Assembly (NCBI RefSeq): GCF_030053415.1
Contig: NZ_JASGBJ010000004.1
Coordinates: 124,001-188,000, forward strand
Length of the DNA stretch: 64,000 nt
DNA from: Marinobacter sp. CHS3-4
GTDB lineage: Bacteria > Pseudomonadota > Gammaproteobacteria > Pseudomonadales > Oleiphilaceae
Direction of reading: 5' to 3'
The notes under the pieces were generated by a model. That model was not told where the DNA came from. It made no database searches and worked only from the letters and a program-made list of their open reading frames with translations. Both the position numbers and the translations under genes were made by a program. Positions 32,663 through 42,415 of the stretch are shown piece after piece (the first letter of the stretch is position 1; the number at the start of each line of letters is the position of its first letter).

Positions 32663-34323
32663 CAGGCCAGCTTCTTGTACTTCATGCGCTGGGGTACCAT
32701 CGCGGAGTCCCCTTTACGCTTCTTGTGGTCTTCGTCGTATTCACTGAAGTTGCCCTCGAAGTAAACCACTTCGCCGTCGTCCTCAAACGCCAGGATATGG
32801 GTCGCCACGCGGTCGAGGAACCAGCGGTCGTGCGAGATCACCAGGGCAGATCCGGGGAAGTTCAGCAATGCTTCTTCCAGCGCTCGCAAGGTTTCAACGT
32901 CCAGATCGTTGGTTGGTTCGTCCAACAGCAGAACGTTGCCGCCTTCCTTGAGCAGTTTTGCCAGGTGCAGACGGTTACGCTCACCGCCGGAGAGGTCACC
33001 GACGCGCTTCTGCTGATCTGTTCCCTTGAAGTTGAAGCGGCCCACATAGGCGCGCGAGGGTGTCTCGTAGTTGCCTATTTTAATGATGTCATTGCCGTCA
33101 CTGAGCTCTTCCCAAACCGTGTTGTCGCCATTCAGGTCGCGCATCTGGTCCACATAGGCAAGCTTTACGGTCTCACCCACGACGATGCTGCCGGAATCGG
33201 GTTTGTCGTACCCGGCAATCATGCGGAACAACGTTGATTTACCGGCACCGTTACCGCCGATAATGCCCACAATGGCGCCCGGTGGCACGCTGAACGAGAC
33301 ATCTTCGTACAATAGGCGGTCGTCAAAGGATTTGCTGATGCCGTCCACCTCGATGACCTTGTCGCCCAGGCGAGGACCGGGCGGAATGTATAGTTCGTTG
33401 GTTTCGTTGCGCTTCTGGAATTCCTGAGAGCTCATTTCCTCGAAGCGGGCCAGTCGGGCCTTGCTCTTGGACTGACGCCCCTTGGCGTTACTGCGAACCC
33501 ACTCCAGCTCGTGCTTGATGGTCTTCTGGCGAGAAGCCTCCTGCTTTGCCTCAACTTCAAGGCGCTTTTCCTTGTTTTCCAGCCACTGGCTGTAGTTGCC
33601 CTCGAACGGGATGCCCTGGCCGCGGTCCAGTTCCAGAATCCAGCCAGCAACGTTGTCCAGGAAGTAACGGTCGTGGGTAATGGCTACCACGGTGCCCGAG
33701 TAGTCGTGCAGAAAACGCTCCAGCCAGGCCACAGATTCAGCATCCAGGTGGTTCGTTGGCTCGTCCAGCAGTAGCATGTCCGGGCCGGACAGCAGTAGGC
33801 GACAGAGTGCGACACGGCGACGCTCGCCGCCGGACAGGTTTTTCACCATGGCATCCCACGGTGGGAGGCGCAGCGCGTCCGCCGCGACTTCCATCTTGCG
33901 CTCGATATCATGGCCGTCGGTGGCCTGGATCAAAGCTTCCAGCTCGCCCTGGCGCTTGGCCAGTGCGTCGAAGTCGGCATCCGGTTCCGCGTAATCTGCG
34001 TACACCTGATCCAGTTCCGCCAAAGCCTCATGAACGCTGGCGACTGCCTCATCAACGATTTCCTTGACGGTTTTGGAGTCGTCCAGCTCGGGCTCCTGGG
34101 GAAGGTAACCGACATTGATGCCGGGCTGCGGCCGGGCCTCGCCAATGTAATCTTCGTCAATGCCCGCCATAATGCGCAGAAGGGTGGACTTACCTGCGCC
34201 ATTGAGGCCGAGAACACCGATTTTGGCGCCTGGGAAGAAACTCAGGGAAATATCTTTGAGAATTTCGCGTTTTGGCGGGACAACCTTGCCAACGCGGTTC
34301 ATGGTGTAAACGTACTGGGCCAT
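32662..34323 (-). CDS. ettA: Energy-dependent translational throttle protein EttA (ABC-F)
   Basis: 553 residues, very close to E. coli EttA from the first residues (MAQYVYTMNRVGKVVPPKR). Two ABC domains, each with a Walker A (GLNGAGKST, GGNGAGKST) and LSGGE signature, are joined by a charged helical P-site-tRNA interaction linker (about 240-310). There are no membrane segments. EttA binds the ribosomal E site and gates the first peptide bond in response to the ATP/ADP ratio. It is first of a two-gene unit with radA. Confidence 0.96.
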   Translation of the reverse strand: MAQYVYTMNRVGKVVPPKREILKDISLSFFPGAKIGVLGLNGAGKSTLLRIMAGIDEDYIGEARPQPGINVGYLPQEPELDDSKTVKEIVDEAVASVHEALAELDQVYADYAEPDADFDALAKRQGELEALIQATDGHDIERKMEVAADALRLPPWDAMVKNLSGGERRRVALCRLLLSGPDMLLLDEPTNHLDAESVAWLERFLHDYSGTVVAITHDRYFLDNVAGWILELDRGQGIPFEGNYSQWLENKEKRLEVEAKQEASRQKTIKHELEWVRSNAKGRQSKSKARLARFEEMSSQEFQKRNETNELYIPPGPRLGDKVIEVDGISKSFDDRLLYEDVSFSVPPGAIVGIIGGNGAGKSTLFRMIAGYDKPDSGSIVVGETVKLAYVDQMRDLNGDNTVWEELSDGNDIIKIGNYETPSRAYVGRFNFKGTDQQKRVGDLSGGERNRLHLAKLLKEGGNVLLLDEPTNDLDVETLRALEEALLNFPGSALVISHDRWFLDRVATHILAFEDDGEVVYFEGNFSEYDEDHKKRKGDSAMVPQRMKYKKLA

Positions 34324-34513
34324 AAAGGCGGCTTCCTCTGGTCTGAATTCGCGTTTGAATTTTAGTCTGGAGCTGGGGCCACTAAGGGAATCATTGAATA
34401 ACTGAGTACCGTAGCGAAACCGCCTGGCTATGGCAATCGGCGTCTTGATGTCAGGGTTGCTTCAAATAGCCGATGTGTCGGTATCTACGGAACGCCTAAA
34501 CAATGTCCAAAGG

Positions 34514-34543
34514 ATGATTTTGCACCCGTTTGTAAGCTAGAAT
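34514..34543 (+). promoter_or_regulatory. Weak candidate sigma-70 promoter of glyA
   Basis: TAGAAT (34538-34543) is a fair -10 box; ATGATT (34514-34519), 18 bases upstream, is a poor -35. It is the best candidate in the 267-base gap between ettA and glyA. No glycine riboswitch or other recognisable structured leader was seen there. Confidence 0.3.
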
Positions 34544-34590
34544 AGGCGCCCATTTTTCAGGGCAGCTAAGCACATAGAGGCAGCGCATCC

Positions 34591-35847
34591 ATGTTTAATC
34601 GTGATATGAAAATCGCCGGCTACGACGACGAACTCTGGAACGCCATGCAGGCGGAAACCGAGCGGCAGGAAGCTCACATTGAGTTGATCGCTTCGGAAAA
34701 CTACACCAGCCCACGGGTAATGGAAGCGCAGGGCAGCGTGCTGACCAACAAGTACGCTGAGGGTTACCCTGGCAAGCGCTATTACGGTGGCTGTGAGTTT
34801 GTTGATATTGCCGAAGATCTGGCCATCAATCGTGCCAAGGAGCTGTTTGGCGCGGCCTACGCCAACGTGCAGCCGCACTCTGGTTCGCAGGCGAACTCAG
34901 CCGTCTTCATGGCATTGCTCAAGCCGGGCGATACCGTTCTGGGCATGAGCCTGGCCCACGGCGGTCACCTCACTCACGGTGCCAGTGTTAACTTCTCTGG
35001 CAAGATCTACAACGCCGTTCAGTACGGTATCGACAACGACACCGGCCTGATCGACTACGACGACGTTGAGCGTCTTGCGCTGGAACACAAGCCAAAGATG
35101 ATCATTGCCGGTTTCTCTGCCTACTCTCAGGCGCTGGACTTTGCCCGTTTCCGTGAGATTGCGGACAAAGTGGATGCTTACCTGTTTGTCGATATGGCTC
35201 ACGTTGCCGGTCTGGTTGCCGCTGGCGTTTATCCTGACCCTGTGCCGCATGCCCATGTGGTTGCTACGACCACCCACAAGACGCTGCGCGGTCCTCGTGG
35301 TGGTCTGATCCTGGCCTGCGACGATGCCGATCTTCAGAAAAAGCTGAACTCTGCGGTATTCCCGGGCGGTCAGGGTGGCCCCTTGATGCACGTGATCGCG
35401 GCTAAAGCGGTTTGCTTCAAGGAAGCCATGAGCGATGAATTCAAGGCTTATCAGCAGCAGGTCATCAAGAACGCAAAAGCAATGGCCGACGTCTTCATTT
35501 CCAGAGGTTATGACGTCATTTCCGGCGGCACCGAGAACCATTTGTTCCTGGTCAGTCTGATCAAGCAGGACATTACCGGAAAAGACGCAGATGCGGCTCT
35601 GGGTAAGGCGCACATCACTGTTAACAAGAATGCGGTGCCGAACGATCCGCGTTCTCCGTTTGTGACGTCTGGCCTTCGCATCGGTACGCCAGCGGTCACT
35701 ACTCGTGGCTTTGGCGAATCCGAGTGTCGCGATCTGGCGGGCTGGATGTGTGATGTTCTCGATAACCTTGAAGACGAAGGCGTTAACAACCGTGTGCGAG
35801 AGCAGGTAGAAGCCCTGTGCAAGCGTTTTCCGGTGTATGCCGGTTAA
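34591..35847 (+). CDS. glyA: Serine hydroxymethyltransferase GlyA
   Basis: 418 residues. It interconverts serine and glycine with tetrahydrofolate, using PLP. The PLP lysine lies in [16 protein letters not shown]; the N-terminal [20 protein letters not shown] and SGSQAN segments are typical. GAGG lies about ten bases before the ATG. nrdR follows after 66 bases that contain a perfect hairpin. Confidence 0.98.
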   Translation: MFNRDMKIAGYDDELWNAMQAETERQEAHIELIASENYTSPRVMEAQGSVLTNKYAEGYPGKRYYGGCEFVDIAEDLAINRAKELFGAAYANVQPHSGSQANSAVFMALLKPGDTVLGMSLAHGGHLTHGASVNFSGKIYNAVQYGIDNDTGLIDYDDVERLALEHKPKMIIAGFSAYSQALDFARFREIADKVDAYLFVDMAHVAGLVAAGVYPDPVPHAHVVATTTHKTLRGPRGGLILACDDADLQKKLNSAVFPGGQGGPLMHVIAAKAVCFKEAMSDEFKAYQQQVIKNAKAMADVFISRGYDVISGGTENHLFLVSLIKQDITGKDADAALGKAHITVNKNAVPNDPRSPFVTSGLRIGTPAVTTRGFGESECRDLAGWMCDVLDNLEDEGVNNRVREQVEALCKRFPVYAG

Positions 35848-35862
35848 TCAGGCCTGAGCCAG

Positions 35863-35894
35863 CCATCGTGAAAGGGGCAATCCTTTCACGATGG
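35863..35894 (+). terminator. 13-bp perfect hairpin between glyA and nrdR
   Basis: CCATCGTGAAAGG (35863-35875) pairs perfectly with CCTTTCACGATGG (35882-35894) around a 6-base loop, 15 bases after the glyA stop. Only a short TCTTTC follows, so termination may be partial or the stem may protect the 3' end of the glyA message. Confidence 0.5.
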
Positions 35895-35913
35895 TCTTTC
35901 GGAGTTCCGACTT

Positions 35914-36432
35914 ATGCATTGTCCTTTCTGTGGTGAAGCGGATACCAAGGTGATTGATTCTCGGCTGGTGGCTGAGGGCGATCAGGTGCGTCGTCGCAGG
36001 GAGTGTCTGTCCTGTCGGGAGCGGTTTACCACCTTCGAATCCGCCGAACTGGTGATGCCAAGAGTCGTTAAGCAAGACGGGACTCGCCAGCCCTTTGACG
36101 AGGAGAAACTCCGGTCGGGTTTGATGAAGGCGCTGGAAAAGCGCCCGGTAAGCATTGAAGAAATCGAAGCGTCGCTGAATCGTATCAAGTTTCGTCTCCG
36201 GGCTACGGGCGAGCGCGAAATCAAATCGATGCACCTCGGCGAAGAAGTCATGACCGAACTTCGCCAGCTCGATAAGGTTGCCTACGTTCGCTTTGCTTCC
36301 GTGTATCGGAGCTTTCAGGACATTAACGAGTTCAAGGAAGAAATTGAGCGACTGTCTGCAAATTCAGGCGAAGACCCCGTGGATGTCGCCAAAGTGTTGG
36401 CCGACACACCGCCAACCAAGGGCAATGCATGA
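35914..36432 (+). CDS. nrdR: Transcriptional repressor NrdR
   Basis: 172 residues. It represses ribonucleotide reductase genes in response to ATP/dATP. An N-terminal zinc ribbon ([15 protein letters not shown] and CLSCRERF) is followed by an ATP-cone domain (about 49-139, beginning [19 protein letters not shown]). Placement just before the riboflavin genes is the usual one in proteobacteria. It overlaps ribD by 4 bases. Confidence 0.97.
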   Translation: MHCPFCGEADTKVIDSRLVAEGDQVRRRRECLSCRERFTTFESAELVMPRVVKQDGTRQPFDEEKLRSGLMKALEKRPVSIEEIEASLNRIKFRLRATGEREIKSMHLGEEVMTELRQLDKVAYVRFASVYRSFQDINEFKEEIERLSANSGEDPVDVAKVLADTPPTKGNA

Positions 36433-37544
36433 CAGATCGCCAGGACACGGCTTTTATGGCCCGCGCCGTGCAGCTTGCGTGGCGCGGGCGGTATTCCACG
36501 CACCCGAATCCCAGGGTGGGGTGCGTGATTGCCAAAGGCGACAGGATTCTTGGCGAAGGTTGGCATGAGCGAGCCGGTGAAGCCCACGCAGAAATTCAGG
36601 CGCTGAGTAAGGCGGGCCCGGATGCCCGCGGTGCAACGGCTTACGTCACTCTTGAGCCATGCAGCCATTTTGGCCGAACGCCGCCTTGCGCCAAGGCACT
36701 GGTTGAGGCCGGCGTGGCGCAGGTGCACGCCGCTACCGAAGATCCCAATCCGTCGGTATCCGGCAGAGGCCTGGATATGCTGCGAGATGCAGGCGTTCAT
36801 GTGACCACTGGATTGTTAGCAGACGAAGCCATGCGCCTCAATCCTGGCTTTATGAAGCGAATGAACACCGGGCGGCCGTTTGTACGATTGAAAATGGCCG
36901 CAAGCCTGGATGGCAGAACGGCTATGGCCTCTGGCGAAAGCCAGTGGATAACGGGAGCTCAGGCCCGGCAGGATGTCCAGCGCCTCAGGGCCATTAGTGA
37001 CGCCATTCTGACGGGGGTCGGCACTGTGCTGGCGGACGACCCCTCATTGACGGTTCGTAGGGATGAGCTGGGAGATATCGGCGATGCCACAGAGCCTTCC
37101 CGTCAGCCACTGCGAGTTATTGCAGACAGGGATGCCAGGACACCAGCCTCCGCCAAAATTTTGCGCGGCGGCAATGTGCAGGTTTACTGCGCATCACCGA
37201 CCCTGAGTACGTCGCCGGCTCAGGATCTGGCCGCACTGGGCATCAGTCTCGGTGGTGTGGCCTGGAGGGAAAACGGCATAGATCTGCGGGAGCTATTGGA
37301 TTCCCTTGGCGAACTGGGCATCAATGAATTGCTGGTAGAGGCGGGCCCCACGCTTGCGGGCACCTTTATCGACGAAGGACTGGTCGACGAACTCTGGTTG
37401 TATCAAGCGCCGGTGTTCCTGGGGAGTACGGGCAGGCCAACGGCGCATCTGCCATTGGAATCCATGGCCGATAAAGTGCAATGGAAGGTGCTTGATCGTC
37501 GTCAGATCGGAGTGGATCAACGGCTGATCCTCGCGCCTGCTTAA
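36429..37544 (+). CDS. ribD: Bifunctional riboflavin biosynthesis deaminase/reductase RibD
   Basis: 371 residues. The N-terminal deaminase domain carries the zinc motif HAEIQAL and [18 protein letters not shown]. The C-terminal reductase domain (from about [15 protein letters not shown]) includes the NADPH-binding region and [12 protein letters not shown]. It carries out the second and third steps from GTP to lumazine. It overlaps nrdR and is followed by ribB after 68 bases; the riboflavin synthase gene often found between them is absent. Confidence 0.97.
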   Translation: MTDRQDTAFMARAVQLAWRGRYSTHPNPRVGCVIAKGDRILGEGWHERAGEAHAEIQALSKAGPDARGATAYVTLEPCSHFGRTPPCAKALVEAGVAQVHAATEDPNPSVSGRGLDMLRDAGVHVTTGLLADEAMRLNPGFMKRMNTGRPFVRLKMAASLDGRTAMASGESQWITGAQARQDVQRLRAISDAILTGVGTVLADDPSLTVRRDELGDIGDATEPSRQPLRVIADRDARTPASAKILRGGNVQVYCASPTLSTSPAQDLAALGISLGGVAWRENGIDLRELLDSLGELGINELLVEAGPTLAGTFIDEGLVDELWLYQAPVFLGSTGRPTAHLPLESMADKVQWKVLDRRQIGVDQRLILAPA

Positions 37545-37612
37545 CTGGCACAAATTCATGGCCCGCTGATGTCCTATGATTGGGCGGCGGACCAATAAGG
37601 TACTGACACAGT

Positions 37613-38728
37613 ATGGCACTGAACAGCATTGAAGAGATCATAGAGGACATTCGTCAGGGCAAAATGGTGATTCTGATGGATGACGAAGATCGTGAGAACG
37701 AAGGCGATCTGGTCATGGCGGCAGAATACTGCACGCCTGAAGCCATCAATTTCATGGCACGATTCGGCCGTGGGTTGATCTGCATGCCGATGACACGTGA
37801 GCGGTGTGAACAGCTGGGCTTGCCTTTGATGGTGCAGCGCAATGCCTCCGGGTTCGGTACCAAGTTTACGCTGTCCATCGAGGCCACTGAAGGTGTGACC
37901 ACGGGCATTTCTGCCGCCGACCGTGCTCGTACCGTGCAGGCCGCTGTTGCCCGGGATGCGAAAGCGTCCGACCTGGTGCAGCCGGGACACATTTTCCCGC
38001 TGATGTCCGATCCGGGCGGCGTTCTCAGTCGGGCAGGACACACAGAAGCGTCCTGCGATCTGGCGGCGCTGGCAGGCTCTGAACCCGCCGGTGTGATCTG
38101 TGAAATCATGAACGATGATGGCTCCATGGCCCGGCGCGAAGATCTGGAGCGTTTCGCCGAAGAGCATGGCTTGAAGATTGGCACCATCGCCGACCTGATC
38201 CACTACCGCACCATGAATGAAAGAACCATTGAGTGCGTTGAACAGAATGATCTGGATACTGAATACGGTGTGTTCAATCTTCGCACCTACCGAGACACGG
38301 TACAGGGTTCTACCCATCTGGCCATGGTGATGGGTGACGTAAAGGCCGAAGAGCCGACCCTGGTGCGAGTGCACATTACGGATACGCTCAGAGATCTTCT
38401 GGGCGCACGACGGGCTGATTCTCGCAGCTGGCCGCTGCATCACGCGCTGGAGAAAGTCGCGTCTGAGGGCAAGGGCGTGGTGGTGCTTCTCAACAGTGCC
38501 GAAGACAGCTATAACCTGGAAGATCGTATCCAGGAATTTTTCGAGAAGAACAGTGGTTCCGCTGCGAAAGGCAGTTCCGGTGTCTACTTCACGGTAGGAA
38601 CAGGCTCGCAGATCCTGCGTGATCTGGGCGTTGGTAAAATGCGCCTGCTGAGCCCACCGATCAAGTTTTCCGCGATTTCCGGCTTTGATCTGGAAGTGGT
38701 GGAGTACGTGCCTTACAGCCCACAATGA
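37613..38728 (+). CDS. ribB: 3,4-dihydroxy-2-butanone-4-phosphate synthase with degenerate GTP cyclohydrolase II domain (RibBX type)
   Basis: 371 residues. The N-terminal domain (about 1-200) is a complete DHBP synthase with the acidic [10 protein letters not shown] loop and later catalytic residues (SHAGHTE-like RAGHTEA); it makes the four-carbon unit of riboflavin from ribulose 5-phosphate. The C-terminal part (about 207-371) has the fold pattern of GTP cyclohydrolase II (ARVH-like VRVHITD), but the zinc-binding cysteines of the CxxDxxxSxRCDC region are missing, replaced by [12 protein letters not shown]. The catalytic GRNIGL arginine region is also gone. It is therefore not expected to open GTP. 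Such hybrids are known in proteobacteria as RibBX, with a true ribA elsewhere. Confidence 0.92.
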   Translation: MALNSIEEIIEDIRQGKMVILMDDEDRENEGDLVMAAEYCTPEAINFMARFGRGLICMPMTRERCEQLGLPLMVQRNASGFGTKFTLSIEATEGVTTGISAADRARTVQAAVARDAKASDLVQPGHIFPLMSDPGGVLSRAGHTEASCDLAALAGSEPAGVICEIMNDDGSMARREDLERFAEEHGLKIGTIADLIHYRTMNERTIECVEQNDLDTEYGVFNLRTYRDTVQGSTHLAMVMGDVKAEEPTLVRVHITDTLRDLLGARRADSRSWPLHHALEKVASEGKGVVVLLNSAEDSYNLEDRIQEFFEKNSGSAAKGSSGVYFTVGTGSQILRDLGVGKMRLLSPPIKFSAISGFDLEVVEYVPYSPQ

Positions 38729-38781
38729 AATAACCATGTGGCGCCTGATAGACCAGTGGCGCCGCACTGAAGGAGCCTTGC

Positions 38782-39258
38782 ATGGCAGATGTAAAAGTAA
38801 TTGAAGGTGATTTTAAGCAGTGCAGTGGTCACTACGCACTGGTCGTTGGCCGTTTTAACGGTTTTGTTGTAGAAAGTCTGGTTGAAGGTGCATTGGATAC
38901 TCTGCGTCGCCACGGCATTGCCGACTCAGACATTACCCTGATTCGAGTGCCTGGCGCTTACGAGATGCCGCTGGCTGTGAAGCGTGTTGCCGAGAGTGGG
39001 AACTACGACGCCATCATCGCCCTGGGTGCGGTGATCAGGGGCGGAACGCCACACTTCGACTACGTTGCCGGTGAGGCCTCAAGCGGTCTTGGTGCTGTGA
39101 GTCTGGATACCAATGTGCCAGTAACTTTTGGAGTGCTGACGGTGGATTCCATTGAACAGGCGATCGAGCGTTCAGGTACCAAAGCCGGTAATAAAGGTGC
39201 GGAAGCCGCCGTTACCGCACTGGAGATGGTCAGTCTGTTCAATAAGCTGGGTGATTAA
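38782..39258 (+). CDS. ribH: 6,7-dimethyl-8-ribityllumazine synthase RibH
   Basis: 158 residues. It condenses the RibB product with the pyrimidine from RibD to form lumazine. The conserved segments [27 protein letters not shown] and [17 protein letters not shown] supply the active site, including the His of the HFDYV motif. GGAG lies before the ATG. Its stop overlaps the nusB start by one base. Confidence 0.97.
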   Translation: MADVKVIEGDFKQCSGHYALVVGRFNGFVVESLVEGALDTLRRHGIADSDITLIRVPGAYEMPLAVKRVAESGNYDAIIALGAVIRGGTPHFDYVAGEASSGLGAVSLDTNVPVTFGVLTVDSIEQAIERSGTKAGNKGAEAAVTALEMVSLFNKLGD

Positions 39259-39734
39259 TGAGCGCCTCTGACGAACACACAGAACAGCCTGCAACGTCCG
39301 GGCAACCGAAAGCTGGCGATCGTCGCCGGGCCAGAGCGCTTGCGATGCAGGGGCTGTATCAGCGTCACTTTTCGAAAAGCTCGATCACTGACATTGAATC
39401 TGAATTCATGGTCGACAACGACATGTCCAAAGTTGATGCGGCCTACTTCCGGGACCTGCTCAGGGGTGTCCATCGCGAGCAGGAAACCTTGGACCGTATT
39501 ATCGAGCCGTTTCTGGAGCGTCCGATCAACGAGGTTGATCCCATTGAGCTGGCGATCGTTCGCCTAGGTACCTATGAACTCAAGTTCCGGCTGGACGTGC
39601 CTTACCGGGTGGTGATTAACGAAGGTATCGAAATGGCCAAAAAGTTTGGCGGTACCGAAGGGCACAAATTCGTCAACAGTCTGCTGGACAAGCTGGGTCA
39701 TCGCCTGCGTTTGGCTGAGACTCGCCCACGCTGA
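39258..39734 (+). CDS. nusB: Transcription antitermination factor NusB
   Basis: 158 residues. An all-helical RNA-binding protein that acts with NusE (S10) at boxA sites of rRNA operons. The pattern DRRRARALAMQGLYQ near residue 20, DPIELAIVRLGTYEL and RVVINEGIEMAKKFGG are characteristic. It lies in the standard ribH-nusB-thiL order with one-base overlap upstream and immediate contact with thiL downstream. Confidence 0.96.
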   Translation: MSASDEHTEQPATSGQPKAGDRRRARALAMQGLYQRHFSKSSITDIESEFMVDNDMSKVDAAYFRDLLRGVHREQETLDRIIEPFLERPINEVDPIELAIVRLGTYELKFRLDVPYRVVINEGIEMAKKFGGTEGHKFVNSLLDKLGHRLRLAETRPR

Positions 39735-40685
39735 ATGATGGGTGAATTCGAGCTGATTCGTCGGTTTTTCTATCCAGTCGCAAACGCTGAAGCGAAACCC
39801 GATGTTCTGCTGGGCCCAGGCGACGATTGCGCGATTCAGACAATTCCGGAAGGCCATGAACTGGTCTTTTCCATGGACACTCTGGTCGAAGGCATTCACT
39901 TCCCCCACCAGTACACTGCGGAAAAACTGGGTTGGCGAAGTCTGGCTTCCGCGGCCAGTGATCTGGCCGCAATGGGCGCCACGCCCGTTTGCTTTACCCT
40001 TGCGCTGACCCTGCCAGAGGCTGATGTCGATTGGCTGCGCGCCTTTAGTAAAGGCTTGTCTGACGCGTCCCGACAGTTTGGTTTGGCACTCGTCGGTGGC
40101 GACACCACTCGCGGGCCACTCGCCCTGACCCTGCAGGTTCACGGAACCGTCCCCGCTGGAAGCGCAATACGTCGGTCGGGCGCGACATCCGGTGATCTGA
40201 TTTGCGTGTCAGGTACTCTCGGCGATGCTGGCGCTGCGCTCGAATTTTTGCACCTGGAGTCGCCCACTCCGGAACAAGCCGATGTTCTGAACAGATACCA
40301 CTTTCCCGAGCCCAAGCTGGCGTTGGGGCAGTCACTTCGGGGCGTTGCCACCGCTGCGATAGATATTTCCGATGGCCTCGTGTCTGATCTACGCCATCTG
40401 TTGCTTGCTTCAGGTGTTGCAGGACGAATAGCGCCAGAGACGCTTCCTTTATCAGAGGCTCTTGTCTCTCTGCGCGCCGATGCCCGCGAGTTGGCTTTGT
40501 ATTCCGGGGACGACTACGAGTTGTGCGTCACTCTATCTGAAGCGGCTTTAGCCGGTCTGCCGGAATGCATTAGAGAGCAGTTAACGACCATCGGTCGGGT
40601 TCACGACGGTGAAGGCCTGGGATTCGAAGGTTACGTCGAAGAGGGTCATGAGACTGGTTATGATCATTTTGGGAGTGTTGAATGA
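39735..40685 (+). CDS. thiL: Thiamine-monophosphate kinase ThiL
   Basis: 316 residues. It phosphorylates thiamine phosphate to the active diphosphate. It belongs to the PurM-like family: GPGDDCAIQ near the N-terminus binds metal and ATP phosphates, VGGDTTRG and AAIDISDGLVSDL are further signature elements, and SGDDYELCVT lies near the end. It directly abuts nusB and overlaps pgpA by 4 bases. Confidence 0.96.
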   Translation: MMGEFELIRRFFYPVANAEAKPDVLLGPGDDCAIQTIPEGHELVFSMDTLVEGIHFPHQYTAEKLGWRSLASAASDLAAMGATPVCFTLALTLPEADVDWLRAFSKGLSDASRQFGLALVGGDTTRGPLALTLQVHGTVPAGSAIRRSGATSGDLICVSGTLGDAGAALEFLHLESPTPEQADVLNRYHFPEPKLALGQSLRGVATAAIDISDGLVSDLRHLLLASGVAGRIAPETLPLSEALVSLRADARELALYSGDDYELCVTLSEAALAGLPECIREQLTTIGRVHDGEGLGFEGYVEEGHETGYDHFGSVE

Positions 40686-41209
40686 ATCCAGGTGAAGACC
40701 GCACGGAACCGAAACTGACAGGACCGAATTTGCCTCCGGGCTTTCTAAAAGACCCGGTGCATCTGGCCGCCTTTGGTCTTGGTAGCGGAGCCGCTGCCAG
40801 AGCGCCCGGTACCTGGGGAAGCCTCGCCGCAATCCCGATCTGGCTTACGTTCGTGTGGCTGCCGCCAACGGCTTACTGGTTGGTTGTTGTGAGCGCGTTT
40901 CTGGTGGGCATCTGGCTGTGCGGGAAAACGGCAGAAGATCTCAAAGTCCATGACCATGGTGGCATTGTCTGGGACGAATTCGTAGGGATGTGGATTGCTT
41001 TGGGGCTGTTTCCGGATAGCGTCTACGGTGTTTTTATGGCGTTCGCTCTTTTTCGTTTATTTGACATCGTCAAACCCTGGCCGATCAGTTGGTTCGACAG
41101 GCATTTACCGGGTGGCCTGGGTATCATGTTTGATGATGTGTTGGCAGGATTTATGGCGCTAGCAAGCCTGTTCGCCATTGACCGGTGGTTGATTCCGATC
41201 ATTGTCTGA
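40682..41209 (+). CDS. pgpA: Phosphatidylglycerophosphatase A
   Basis: 175 residues. It dephosphorylates phosphatidylglycerol phosphate at the inner membrane. The GLGSGAAARAPGTWGSLAAIP segment and VWDEFVGMWIAL carry the conserved acidic residues; three to four membrane segments are visible (about 45-70, 95-120, 145-170). The ATG overlaps the thiL stop. It ends the nrdR-to-pgpA run. Confidence 0.95.
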   Translation: MNPGEDRTEPKLTGPNLPPGFLKDPVHLAAFGLGSGAAARAPGTWGSLAAIPIWLTFVWLPPTAYWLVVVSAFLVGIWLCGKTAEDLKVHDHGGIVWDEFVGMWIALGLFPDSVYGVFMAFALFRLFDIVKPWPISWFDRHLPGGLGIMFDDVLAGFMALASLFAIDRWLIPIIV

Positions 41210-41239
41210 ATGGTTGTTGAGTTGAGTTGCAGGTTCTGG

Positions 41240-41443
41240 TCAGTGAATCTGCTGTTCCTCGGGAAGCATCTTCACCACATGCAAAAATCGCTTGAGCCCG
41301 ATTTCCGCTCGCTCGCGTGAAGCAAAGGGACCACTGTCAAAACCTTCCCTGGTCGTGAAGTACCATTTACCGCCCACGCAGAAATAACGGCTACTGCGGA
41401 ATGGGGTGGGGCCTTGCTCACCAGTTCGACGTTGCGTATCCAT
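41240..41443 (-). CDS. Conserved small protein of unknown function
   Basis: 67 residues from ATG 41443, chosen because GGAG lies five bases upstream; the frame remains open to 41497. The sequence begins MDTQRRTGEQGPTPFRSSRYF and contains a KWYFTTREG segment with several aromatics. It has no signal peptide or membrane segment and is mildly basic. It resembles short proteins annotated as unknown-function (possibly DUF6316) in Marinobacter and Pseudomonas, recalled rather than checked. It is convergent with pgpA, and its function cannot be stated. Confidence 0.65.
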   Translation of the reverse strand: MDTQRRTGEQGPTPFRSSRYFCVGGKWYFTTREGFDSGPFASRERAEIGLKRFLHVVKMLPEEQQIH

Positions 41444-41721
41444 TTTTACTCCTAAGCCCGACCTCTTTGGATATACAGATGTTGGGCACTGCGACATTTC
41501 TTGCTTGATTGTATAAAATTAAATCAATTTCTGCTGAATTCAACATTTTTTTACATTTGTTTGTTCAGCAACCTTGATGGTTTACGGCCCGTTTCCGGTT
41601 CTGGTCTTGTTTTCGGCGGAATAAATGGCTGGTCTTGCCCTGATGCTCTGCTCTCGTCAGAATGCCTGTCTATCAAATCTATCGATCCAGTGTGTTCAAA
41701 ACCAGCCAACAGGAAAATATC

Positions 41722-42396
41722 ATGAAAAGGCGTCGGAATATTCTAAATGTAGAACGAACGTGGATTGCCGTTCTGGCACTTGCATCGATTGTTCTGGCCT
41801 CCGGGTGCAGTACCGGCCCTTCCAGGATGCAGACATGGGAAGGCGATGCCCGGGATGCAGCCAATGTTGCCGTGCTGTCTCCCCCGAGCCCGATCAAGGT
41901 CAAGGAAGTAAATGGCCGGGAAATGGCAAGCTATCTGTTGGATGATCTGGAAGTGGACTATGAGCTTTTGCCTGGCAAAAACCAGATCGTGTTCACGCAT
42001 AAAACCATCTGGTCGAAGCACGAAGCGGTGGATGATGGCGAATCCAAGGTCCATGTCGTTGAAACAGAACGACAGTCGGTCACCATCGACGCAAAAGCAG
42101 GTGAAACCTATCGTTTTGCCATTGATATGCCCGAAACCAAAAAGCAGGCAGAGGCTTTAATCAGCGATTTTTCGGTGGATGTCACGAATTCGGTTGGCCA
42201 GGTCGTGGCTACCTCTACGCCCTGGACAGCGGCGGTCGCCCGTCAGTCTCCGGCGAGAGCCCCGGTTCCTGAATCTGGCCGCTCTGCGGATTCAGGAAAT
42301 GTGGAGGCGGGGTCGACAATTGAACGACTCAAGTCGCTTTGGGGGCAGGCCTCTGAAGACGAGAAACGGGAATTTCTGCGTTGGGCGTTTGAATAG
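41722..42396 (+). CDS. DUF2057-like (YccT-type) lipoprotein
   Basis: 224 residues from ATG 41722 (MKRRRN), with AGGAAAA upstream; the frame is open to 41662. A basic N-terminus and hydrophobic stretch lead to a lipobox VLASGC, so it is probably lipidated. The body has the beta-rich pattern of the DUF2057/YccT family (PIKVKEVNGREM, YELLPGKNQIVF, AGETYRFAI). The last 50 residues are Pro/Ala/Ser-rich and then helical (SEDEKREFLRWAFE). Role unknown. It is preceded by an unusually AT-rich gap and converges on the acyltransferase gene. Confidence 0.7.
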   Translation: MKRRRNILNVERTWIAVLALASIVLASGCSTGPSRMQTWEGDARDAANVAVLSPPSPIKVKEVNGREMASYLLDDLEVDYELLPGKNQIVFTHKTIWSKHEAVDDGESKVHVVETERQSVTIDAKAGETYRFAIDMPETKKQAEALISDFSVDVTNSVGQVVATSTPWTAAVARQSPARAPVPESGRSADSGNVEAGSTIERLKSLWGQASEDEKREFLRWAFE

Positions 42397-42415
42397 ATCT
42401 GGAAAACCTTCTGAT

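Noticed and set aside
34324..34590. Glycine riboswitch upstream of glyA
   Set aside because: No tandem aptamer-like conserved pattern was recognised in the gap.
37545..37612. FMN riboswitch before ribB
   Set aside because: The gap is only 68 bases, too short for the aptamer, and no matching conserved segments are present.
37574..38767. A 397-codon minus-strand open frame opposite ribB
   Set aside because: Covers the real gene exactly and has no family features.
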